Source: CAYONM01 sp964405325
GTDB lineage: Bacteria > Planctomycetota > UBA11346
Assembly: GCA_964405325.1 (NCBI GenBank)
Contig: CAYONM010000217.1
Location: 1-6,199 of the forward strand
Direction of reading: 5' to 3'
DNA: 6,199 nt
In this document: positions 1 through 5,479 of the stretch, in pieces
How the letters are laid out: each line of letters starts with the position of its first letter
Numbering within the stretch: position 1 is the stretch's first letter
The notes under the pieces: model-generated
The model's database searches: none
Told to the model about the DNA's origin: nothing
The model's input: only the letters and a program-made list of their open reading frames with translations
Made by a program: the position numbers and the translations under genes

Positions 1-43
1 TCCGCTGCACCGGGGGCGCACACCGATCCCGAGCGCAGCCTGA

Positions 44-316
44 TACCCGAGCGGGCGCGATGGACGCCCGCTGCAGCGCAACCTCGTCGACGGCGGCCAC
101 GAGTTGCTCTACGCCAGCATGGACCGCCAGATCATCGTCCACAAGCGGCGCTGGAAGCTGCTCATCGATCAGGCCCTGGACCTGCGCGAACTCTACGACC
201 GCGCCAGCGACCCCGACGAGTACCTGAACCTCGCCAGCGAGCCCGCAGCCCAGGCGCAGCACCAGCGTCTGGAGCAGGCAGCGATCCGCAGCCTGATGGA
301 CGGATGCCTGGCATAA
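44..316 (+). pseudogene. Sulfatase, C-terminal fragment
   Basis: The frame encodes a typical C-terminus of a formylglycine-dependent sulfatase. It has a hydrophobic beta-strand pair (HELLYASMDRQ, then IIVHKRRWKLLID), followed by LRELYDRASDPDEYLNLA, which matches the family's usual ending in which a strand 'RWKL..' precedes 'ELYDL..DP.E..NLA'. Sulfatases of this class remove sulfate esters from glycans and are normally about 450-550 residues, so only the last fifth or so is present. The same frame has a TGA at 41-43, immediately upstream, so the reading frame does not extend to the left edge. Neither of the other two plus frames in bases 1-43 gives a recognisable sulfatase continuation. I therefore treat it as a broken copy (frameshift or junction near the left edge) rather than simply a gene cut by the window. 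The first ATG in frame is at 119, or 104 if the TTG codon is ignored, but neither is a plausible native start. It runs convergently to the AraC-type gene. Confidence 0.6.
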
Positions 317-317
317 G

Positions 318-333
318 GGCCGTCACCGCGGCC
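318..333. terminator. Weak hairpin between convergent genes
   Basis: GGCCG (318-322) and CGGCC (329-333) form a 5-bp GC stem with a 6-base loop, directly after the sulfatase stop codon and 32 bases before the end of the convergent regulator gene. No T-tract follows on either strand, so intrinsic termination is doubtful. Chance is a real possibility in DNA this GC-rich. Confidence 0.15.
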
Positions 334-364
334 ACGGCAGGGTCTTCCCCGGCGGTTCGCGCGC

Positions 365-1183
365 TCAGCCGCCGGCGCGGTTGCGCCGGCGGAAGGCGCT
401 CGGCGTGAGCCCGAAGCGCCGATGGAAGCGGCTGCCGAAGTAGCGGGCGTCGCGGTAACCGACCGCGGCCGCGACTTCGGCCACGCTGCAGTCGCTGCTG
501 GACAGGCGATGGCGCGCCAGGAGCAGGCGCCGCTCCTCGAGGTAGTGCATGGGCGGCTGCTCGCAGGCGGCGGTGAAGCGTTGGACGAAGACGGTGCGGC
601 CGCATCCGGCGGCGGCGACCAGATCGGCAAGGGAAAGTTCCGGGTCGCCCAGGCGCTCGTCGATGCAGGCCAGGGCCGCTGCCACTGCCGGATCGTAGGG
701 TTGGCTGGGCTCGCCGAAGGCGGCCCGGATCTCCGCCAGCAGCGTCTGGCCGAGGAAGTGGCGCAGCCGCTCGCTGGTGGCGGTGCTGTCGGCGATGGTT
801 TCCCGCAGGCGCCGCAGCAGCGGCAGCAGGCGCTGGCGGATATGGCGGTCGGCGTGCAGGTGGACCATGCCGCTCGATCCCACCGGCGGATAGTCGACCA
901 TGCTCTGCTCCAGTGGCCCCAGCCGCCAGCGCAGCCAGTGCGCCTCCCAGGGCTCGGCGCTGGTCACCGTCCAGCGGTGCATGTTCTTCCCCGGTGGCAG
1001 CAGCAGCAGGCTTCCCGAACGGACCTCGATATGATCGTCATCCTGCCAGAGATCAGCACGGCCGGCGGTTGTTAGCAGAACGTAGCGGTATTGCGCGTAT
1101 TCCGGCAGTCCTTGCCATGACCGCTGCTGCGGGTGCGAGGAGAATCCGGAACCGTATACCTGCATGCGGACGATATTCGACAT
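365..1183 (-). CDS. AraC/XylS-family transcriptional regulator
   Basis: This is a 272-residue cytoplasmic DNA-binding regulator, the usual length for the family. Residues about 10-90 look like the AraC-type cupin sensor domain: strands include YRYVLLTTAGRADL and the glycine/proline turn SGSLLLLPPGKNMH, followed by W/R-rich strands. Residues about 165-268 are the paired helix-turn-helix domain. The first helix-turn-helix is around 183-204 (LSLADLVAAAGCGRTVFVQRF). The second is around 232-254 (CSVAEVAAAVGYRDARYFGSRF), ending in the family signature FHRRFGLTPSAFR. The start at 1183 is the only available one: an in-frame stop lies a few codons upstream, and the next ATG is at codon 7. No good Shine-Dalgarno sits close to it; an AAGGAG lies about 31 bases upstream, too far to serve. 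The gene is divergent from the beta-helix gene, so it most likely controls that operon in response to a sugar, which is inference from layout. Residues 192-248 are duplicated elsewhere in the window at 5311-5479. Confidence 0.9.
   Translation of the reverse strand: MSNIVRMQVYGSGFSSHPQQRSWQGLPEYAQYRYVLLTTAGRADLWQDDDHIEVRSGSLLLLPPGKNMHRWTVTSAEPWEAHWLRWRLGPLEQSMVDYPPVGSSGMVHLHADRHIRQRLLPLLRRLRETIADSTATSERLRHFLGQTLLAEIRAAFGEPSQPYDPAVAAALACIDERLGDPELSLADLVAAAGCGRTVFVQRFTAACEQPPMHYLEERRLLLARHRLSSSDCSVAEVAAAVGYRDARYFGSRFHRRFGLTPSAFRRRNRAGG
441..609 (-). repeat. Dispersed repeat, copy A (inside the AraC-type gene)
   Basis: This is the resident copy of a 169-bp direct repeat; the other copy is at 5311-5479, offset by 4870 bases. 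Reading both copies base by base gives three differences (546 T versus 5416 C, 591 A versus 5461 G, 602 G versus 5472 A) and no gaps, i.e. 166/169. Here it encodes regulator residues about 192-248, from the recognition part of the first helix-turn-helix to the start of the recognition helix of the second. Identity ends sharply on both sides. Confidence 0.95.
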
Positions 1184-1254
1184 GCTGATGAACGAAGCTC
1201 AACTGGAATCTCAACTCCTTCCTGGCTAGGATCGGACGCCAGGAGCCAGCGCAT
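1184..1254. promoter_or_regulatory. Divergent regulatory region between regulator and beta-helix gene
   Basis: This 71-bp gap must hold the upstream signals of two divergent genes, unless promoters lie inside the coding regions. CTCAACT occurs twice in direct orientation, at 1198-1204 and 1210-1216, a 12-bp register. Read on the minus strand, this is AGTTGAG twice. Short direct repeats are typical of AraC-family operators, although the usual register is nearer 21 bp, so this is only a candidate. TAGGAT (1227-1232) is a weak -10-like match on the plus strand with no convincing -35. The beta-helix gene's ribosome-binding site AGGAG is at 1241-1245. Confidence 0.4.
1219..1245 (+). promoter_or_regulatory. 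Hairpin covering the Shine-Dalgarno of the beta-helix gene
   Basis: TTCCTGGC (1219-1226) can pair with GCCAGGAG (1238-1245), giving 8 pairs including one G-T wobble and an 11-base loop. The right arm contains the whole AGGAG ribosome-binding site of the gene starting at 1255 (9-base spacing to ATG). If it is transcribed, the structure could reduce translation until melted or bound. The pairing is seen directly; any regulatory use is inference. Confidence 0.3.
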
Positions 1255-3486
1255 ATGTGCCAACCCACCACCCGACGCATCCCGCAGGGCATCTGCATCG
1301 ACGATCTGCCCGATCTCGACCGGCTCGGTAATCAGGAGATGGCCGAGCGCGGCCTGATCGATGTCACCGCCGCGCCCTTCCATGCCGACCCGAGCGGCGA
1401 GCGCGACAGCAGTGACGTGATCCAGGCCGCGGTCATCTTCGGTCGTGAGCACAAGCTGGCGCTATGGTTCCCCTTCGGTTGCTACCTGATCACGCGCACG
1501 ATCCGCTGCGTCGCCGGCTGGACCGAGGAGCGCACGCCGCTGCGGCGCTACCTGCCGCACTGCGAGTACTGGCCCTGCGTGCTGCTCGGCGAGCAGCTCG
1601 ACGGCCGGCGACCGAGCATCGTCCTCGCCGCGCACGCGCCTGGCTTCCAGGACCCCGAGAGCCCACGCCCGATGCTCGACTTCCATGCCAACAATTGGGT
1701 GCGCCCGCGCCACGGCCAAGCGCCGCATCCGGGCCGGCAGGGCAACGTCAACATGGGGCAGACCTTCTCTGGCATCGACTGCGCGATCGGTGCCGGCAAT
1801 CCCGGTGCCGCCTGTATCTCCTTCGATGCTGCCGAATGGTCGTCGCTGGAGGAGGCCCGTCTGCAGGTCGGCGACGGCTACGCCGGCGTGCTGCGCGGAC
1901 CCGGCTGCGGTGCGCTCATCGCCCAGGTCGAGATCGTCGGCGGCGCCTACGGCTGCATCGCCGACAGCGGCCGGCCGCCAGCGACCTATGTCGGCTGCCG
2001 CTTCCTCGACCAGCGGCGCTGCGCGGTGCGCAAGTCCGATCGTGCGAACCTGACCCTGGTCGGCTGCGAGTTCAGCCTGCCGCGCGGGGTCCACGCCGCT
2101 CGCGTCTATCCCCAGAAGGGCAGCAGCCTGTCGCTGGTCGACTGCCGGATCAGCTACGAGCCCGGCGCCGCCCCGACCACCGCCATTCTTGCCGACGCCT
2201 CGCTCTACCTGCGCGAGGTCTTCGTGCGCAATGCCGACGTGCTGGTCGAATCCACCAGGCACGGACCGTTCGCCGGAACGGCGGGGTGGCGGTGCGTGCA
2301 CGAGGCGGCCTTCCCCTACCGCTACCAGTCATCGGCGTGGGCTCCGGTCTACCGCGACGGCGAAGGTGCCGACGACGTTCTGTTCGCGGCGGAGGAAGGG
2401 CTTCCGCCGGACGATCTCTGTGCCCGCCATCGTTGGACCGACCTGCCGCGCTGGAACGATCCGAGGGCGGTGGACGCACGCGACTGCGGCGCGGTCGGCG
2501 ACGGCGAGCACGACGACACCGCGGCCCTGCAGCATGCGATCGACGAGCACCAGATCGTATTCCTGCCCAAGGGTGCCTACCGCGTCAGCCGCACGTTGCG
2601 GCTACGCCCCGAAACCTGCCTGTTCGGCGTCCATGCCGCCTATTCGATCATCGCGCCGCTGGCGAGTGGCGATTTCGCGGATCCCGCCGCGACACGGCCG
2701 GTGCTGCAGACCGTCGACCAAGCGGACGCGCGCACCCGACTCGCCAGCTTCGGTGTGTACCTGCCGCGCGAGCTCGCTCCGGGCGCGAGCTTCATCGACT
2801 GGGCCTGCGGCGGGGACTCTTGGCTGCACGGCGTGTTCCCTTCGGCCGGCTTCGTGCGCCCCGACTTCCAGCCGCTGCATGCCGGCATCATGCCCTGGAG
2901 CGACTGGCGCTGGCAGCAGATCGACTGCGCCGTCGACCAGCACGCCTTCCACTATACCACTCCGGAGACGGATGAACTGATCGGCCATGATCCCCTCCCC
3001 GACTGGCCCATGACGCGGATCCATGGCCACGGTGGCGGCCGCTGGTACGCCTTCGTCGCCAATCTCGGCCGCCGCCACGCAGCCCGCTATCGCCATCTGC
3101 TGGTCGAGCACGTCACCGGCCCCATGCGCATCTACAACGCCGTGCTCCAGTTCGCCCGCGGCGACTGCGAGTTCGAGATCGCCGACAGCAGCGAGGTCGC
3201 GATCTACGGCATCAAGAACGAGAAGGCGAGCACCCTCGCCTGGATCCACGGCTGCCGCGGCCTGCTGATCACCGGCCTGAGCGGGACGGGTCAGCACAAT
3301 CCCGAGCAGAAGTTCCTGATCGAGGACAGCAGCGACATCGCGATCGCCAACAGCATCGACGACTGCTACGGGCCCGACAACGACAGCAGCCAAAGCCATC
3401 ATCATCCCCACATCCGCGAGCACCATGATGGCCAGGAGTTCCTGACCGCCGCCTACGAGCGGCCGGTGCTCTACCGGAGATCCTGA
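1255..3486 (+). CDS. Double right-handed beta-helix protein, pectate-lyase-3 type (polysaccharide lyase or hydrolase-like)
   Basis: This 743-residue protein has two copies of the opening motif of pectate_lyase_3 (GH28/GH55-related) beta-helices. The first is at about residues 34-83: LIDVTAAPFHADPSGERDSS, an alpha-helix, then LALWFPFGCYLITRTI. The second is at about 405-450: RDCGAVGDGEHDDTAALQHA, then IVFLPKGAYRVSRTLRL. Each is the classic 'D.GA.gDG..DdT.ALq.A' helix followed by a 'v.lP.G.Y.vs.tl' strand. Between and after them lie repeating short strands with conserved turns (for example DCRISYEPGA; EFEIADSSEVAIYGIKNE; FLIEDSSDIAIANSI), as expected for parallel beta-helix coils. Two tandem helices resemble the architecture of GH55 enzymes, but I cannot see a family-specific catalytic residue set, so the substrate is unknown. 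The ATG at 1255 is supported by AGGAG at 1241-1245. The N-terminus (MCQPTTRRIPQGIC...) has no hydrophobic signal peptide, which is unusual for an enzyme of extracellular glycans. A histidine cluster (SHHHPHIREHH) lies near the C-terminus. Its stop overlaps a sulfatase start (TGATG), pointing to an operon. Confidence 0.85.
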   Translation: MCQPTTRRIPQGICIDDLPDLDRLGNQEMAERGLIDVTAAPFHADPSGERDSSDVIQAAVIFGREHKLALWFPFGCYLITRTIRCVAGWTEERTPLRRYLPHCEYWPCVLLGEQLDGRRPSIVLAAHAPGFQDPESPRPMLDFHANNWVRPRHGQAPHPGRQGNVNMGQTFSGIDCAIGAGNPGAACISFDAAEWSSLEEARLQVGDGYAGVLRGPGCGALIAQVEIVGGAYGCIADSGRPPATYVGCRFLDQRRCAVRKSDRANLTLVGCEFSLPRGVHAARVYPQKGSSLSLVDCRISYEPGAAPTTAILADASLYLREVFVRNADVLVESTRHGPFAGTAGWRCVHEAAFPYRYQSSAWAPVYRDGEGADDVLFAAEEGLPPDDLCARHRWTDLPRWNDPRAVDARDCGAVGDGEHDDTAALQHAIDEHQIVFLPKGAYRVSRTLRLRPETCLFGVHAAYSIIAPLASGDFADPAATRPVLQTVDQADARTRLASFGVYLPRELAPGASFIDWACGGDSWLHGVFPSAGFVRPDFQPLHAGIMPWSDWRWQQIDCAVDQHAFHYTTPETDELIGHDPLPDWPMTRIHGHGGGRWYAFVANLGRRHAARYRHLLVEHVTGPMRIYNAVLQFARGDCEFEIADSSEVAIYGIKNEKASTLAWIHGCRGLLITGLSGTGQHNPEQKFLIEDSSDIAIANSIDDCYGPDNDSSQSHHHPHIREHHDGQEFLTAAYERPVLYRRS

Positions 3487-3566
3487 TGCCTGGCCGACCC
3501 AACATCCTCATCCTGCCCACTGACCAGCAGCGCCTTGATCTATCCCCCGAGCACAGCGAGCCGTGA
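3486..3566 (+). pseudogene. Sulfatase, first 18 codons only (truncated)
   Basis: The ATG overlaps the stop of the beta-helix gene (TGATG at 3484-3488), an arrangement typical of translational coupling. The peptide MPGRPNILILPTDQQRLD is the characteristic sulfatase N-terminus, in which 'RPNILLI.TDQQR' carries a metal-binding aspartate. After Asp18 (3539) the similarity stops, and eight unrelated codons lead to TGA at 3564-3566, so the remaining several hundred residues are missing. The native operon was probably beta-helix enzyme followed by sulfatase, cut here by a deletion or rearrangement with the breakpoint near 3540. It is too short to be functional. Confidence 0.75.
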
Positions 3567-3569
3567 GCG

Positions 3570-3595
3570 ACCCCCGATCCCATAGGGACGGGGGT
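3570..3595 (+). terminator. GC-rich hairpin downstream of the truncated sulfatase start
   Basis: ACCCCCG (3570-3576) pairs with CGGGGGT (3589-3595), and CCC pairs with GGG further in, with a small internal mismatch and an ATA loop. The structure is strong, but GCCGGG follows instead of a T-run, so it is not a standard intrinsic terminator. It could slow polymerase or be a remnant of an upstream gene's terminator brought in by the rearrangement. Confidence 0.3.
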
Positions 3596-3678
3596 GCCGG
3601 GTTCTCACAGCCGCCTCATCCAGGCTGGCAGCAACAGGTATCATGGCGTCGGCTCCGATAATCGTGCATACTCAAGGC

Positions 3679-3969
3679 ATGCACGATGTCATCATCATCC
3701 ATTGTGATCAATTGCGACACGACGGACTCTCCTGCTGTGGAAGTGACTACGCGCAGACCCCAAACATCGACCGTATCGCGGCCACCGGGCGACGCTTCAG
3801 CCGCCACTATGCGGCCAACACGGTCTGCTGTCCCTCGCGTGCCAGCCTGCTGACCGGACTCTATCCCTGCGCACACGGTCTGTGGGCCAACGCTGGTGCC
3901 TTGCCGCGCCGAACACACGGCCCCGGCCCGCTCGAGTGGCTCCACGACCAGGGCCGTGAAAGCATCGTC
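3679..3969 (+). pseudogene. Sulfatase, N-terminal fragment with CCPSR active-site motif
   Basis: The first ~97 residues are clearly a sulfatase. They run from the N-terminal strand and metal site MHDVIIIHCDQLRHDGLSCC (Asp10 as metal ligand), through TPNIDRIAATGRRFSRHYA, to VCCPSRASLLTGLYPCAHGL. The core C-x-P-S-R lies at residues 50-54 (3826-3840), with Cys50 the residue normally oxidised to formylglycine. The enzyme would hydrolyse sulfate esters. Family members are about 450-550 residues; this one loses similarity after LEWLHDQGRES and lacks the second half of the active site, so it should be inactive. I chose ATG 3679 because the family starts just before this strand. An ATG at 3643 would add 12 residues unlike sulfatases, and a GATAAT -10-like box (3657-3662) lies between the two. 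No good Shine-Dalgarno is visible. The frame stays open to 4512, but after about 4015 the adjacent frame is the coding one. Bases 3970-4015 are not assigned; frame 3 there reads HAAANHLELDDQTTLQ, possibly a scrap of a third gene. Confidence 0.75.
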
Positions 3970-4015
3970 ACGCAGCCGCCAACCATCTCGAACTCGACGA
4001 CCAGACCACCCTGCA

Positions 4016-4798
4016 GTCGACGGCACGCCGGTGGGATGGGAGCTGCGCGGCTGGGGCGACGCGCCGCGCGGGGAAGTGATCCACGATCCCGAGAACGCCG
4101 CCGAGGGCGAGCGCTACGTCACCGCCTCCTGGACCTGGCACTGGAACGCGAGCATCACCGATGTCGTGAAGGACCGGCCGATCGTGCTGCGTTGGCAGAA
4201 CCGCTTCGTGCCGCCGGAGACCCGTTACCCGGTCCGCGTTGGCATCAGCGGCTGGCATCCCGAAACGCCGGAGGCCAATGTCCCGATCAGCGGGCCCCAT
4301 TGGAGCACGATCAAATCCGAGACTCCGGTCCGCTATGCCGGCCGCCTGCTCGATCGCCTCGACCTCTCCAAAGAACAAGACGAGGCCGCACGCTCTGCGT
4401 TGATGGTCTACCTCGCCGAGGCCGGGCCCGACTGGGTGGAACGCACGATCAAGGTCACACCGGAAGCCGACGGCGAGTTGGAGCTCACGCTGCACGGCGC
4501 ACGGCGCCGTGATCGCGAGGCCGGCGTCTACCAGCCGGTGCTGGTCGACTACGTCGACATCGAGGTGGCGGGGGCGAGCCTCGTCCATCCCGGTCTCACC
4601 GACCAGGACGGCGACGGTCTGCCCGATGGCTGGCGCCGGATCGGAGACGACACCGAGTTCGCGATCATGCGCGAGGCCGATGGCGCATCCTTCGCCCGCA
4701 CCTGGTATCAGGCCGGGCTACGCACCACGCTGCGCGATGTGGTTGCTGAACAGCCAGTCGTCATCACCATGCAGGTGCGGGAGCATGTGGCACGATGA
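4016..4798 (+). pseudogene. C-terminal fragment of a protein with tandem jelly-roll/CBM-like domains
   Basis: The plus frame ending at 4798 encodes a piece with no plausible native N-terminus: it begins in the middle of a domain (DGTPVGWELRGWG) next to the sulfatase junction. The first domain runs from there to VLVDYVDIEVAGASL, which resembles a CBM4/9-like jelly-roll ('..P.GW..' at the start, '..y.D.v.v..' at the end). After a calcium-binding-type motif, DQDGDGLPDGW (4601-4633), a second copy begins. The two copies align by eye: DGTPVGW with DGLPDGW, and ITDVVKDRPIVLRWQNR with LRDVVAEQPVVITMQVRE. The second copy stops about 55 residues in, at TGA 4796-4798, instead of about 190, so it is probably truncated. 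Such domains sit at the C-termini of secreted glycan-degrading enzymes or surface proteins; the catalytic part is absent and unknown. The stop overlaps the next ATG (ATGA), which may be a coincidence of the junction. Confidence 0.5.
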
Positions 4799-5313
4799 CT
4801 GAGTTGGCAACGAGTGCTCGAACCTGCGCTCTCCGTCTGCTCGAGCGTTTCGAGTTACAGGAGCATATTTGGGGTGGGTATACCTTGGAAATGGTCCTTG
4901 AGGCCTTGTGTGAATGGCGACTGTGCGATGACGACCATTGCTGGCTCGCAGCGGTAGAGGATGTTTGGCAGCGGCGTGGATGGGATGGCGAACAGCGCAT
5001 CGCATGGAAATCGCAGCCCTTTGCCTCACACGACGATGCTCTGGCGAGAGCCATCAGTGATTGTCAGGGCGTGGCCCTCTTCATCGAAGAGACGTCATCC
5101 ATGGTGACAAAGGTGAGCCGCAGTGAAGCTGGGCTGGTGACGCATCACCATCCCGCTCTGCCACCAGGGCGCGAACCGCTCATTGTTGATTTCATGCATG
5201 AATATGCAGCTCGTCTGGCCAGCGCAGCAGCGCTTGGAGGGGATCCACGCTGGTATGACGAAGCGGCCCAGCAATACCTGGGTTATGCGGCGGTTCTGTG
5301 CGATGCAAAATAG
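4795..5313 (+). pseudogene. GH105/GH88-like unsaturated uronyl hydrolase, N-terminal half
   Basis: The 172-residue frame resembles the first half of the (alpha/alpha)6-barrel hydrolases that remove the unsaturated uronate left by polysaccharide lyases. The N-terminal helix ALRLLERFELQEHIWGGYTLEMVLEALCEW fits the usual opening. GLVTHHHPALPPGREPLIVDFMHEYAARLASAAALGGDPRWYDEAAQQ fits the family's 'W.D...m..p.La..g..tgd..y.deA..Q' segment, in which the Asp is catalytic or substrate-binding. Family members are about 350-380 residues. Here similarity ends at CDAK, and the stop TAG (5311-5313) is the first three bases of the duplicated AraC fragment, so the gene is cut by that junction. GC is visibly lower than its neighbours (50% in bases 4861-4920), suggesting a different source. 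The family call is from memory of the pattern and could be wrong; the truncation is clear from the repeat boundary. Confidence 0.5.
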
Positions 5314-5479
5314 CGGGCGTCGCGGTAACCGACCGCGGCCGCGACTTCGGCCACGCTGCAGTCGCTGCTGGACAGGCGATGGCGCGCCAGGAGCAGGCGC
5401 CGCTCCTCGAGGTAGCGCATGGGCGGCTGCTCGCAGGCGGCGGTGAAGCGTTGGACGAAGGCGGTGCGGCCACATCCGG
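5311..5479 (-). pseudogene. Dispersed repeat, copy B: internal fragment of an AraC-family gene
   Basis: This is the second copy of the 169-bp repeat (copy A at 441-609, 166/169 identical, same orientation). On the minus strand it encodes about 56 codons of the AraC DNA-binding domain (GCGRTAFVQRFTAACEQPP, then MRYLEERRLLLARHRLSSSD and AEVAAAVGYRDARY). It has no start and no C-terminal end. Of the three differences from copy A, two change the protein (His to Arg in PPMxYLEE, Val to Ala in GRTxFVQ). The third (5472) lies in the overlap with the dehydrogenase fragment and fits that gene instead. Copy B may therefore derive from a close paralogue rather than from this very gene. It lies between two truncated genes facing each other and provides the stop codon of one. 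Confidence 0.9.

Noticed and set aside
1464..2975. Long alternative frames on both strands inside the beta-helix gene
   Set aside because: They are rich in Arg, Ala and Pro and carry no motifs, as expected from high-GC shadow frames, while the 1255-3486 frame has clear domains and a ribosome-binding site.
3570..3595. A confident intrinsic terminator
   Set aside because: The stem is strong but no T-run follows, so I kept it only as a low-confidence hairpin.
4011..4021. CTGCAGTCGAC, resembling a cloning polylinker (PstI/SalI)
   Set aside because: Common vectors have an extra G between the sites, and no other polylinker sequence is adjacent; chance in GC-rich DNA is enough.
3643..4512. An open 289-codon plus frame through the sulfatase and beyond
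   Set aside because: Only the part up to about 3969 resembles a protein family. After about 4015 it is an arginine-rich shadow of the frame that ends at 4798.
4795..4798. ATGA overlap as evidence of an operon
   Set aside because: The upstream domain appears truncated right there and composition changes at the same point, so the overlap may be an accident of the join.
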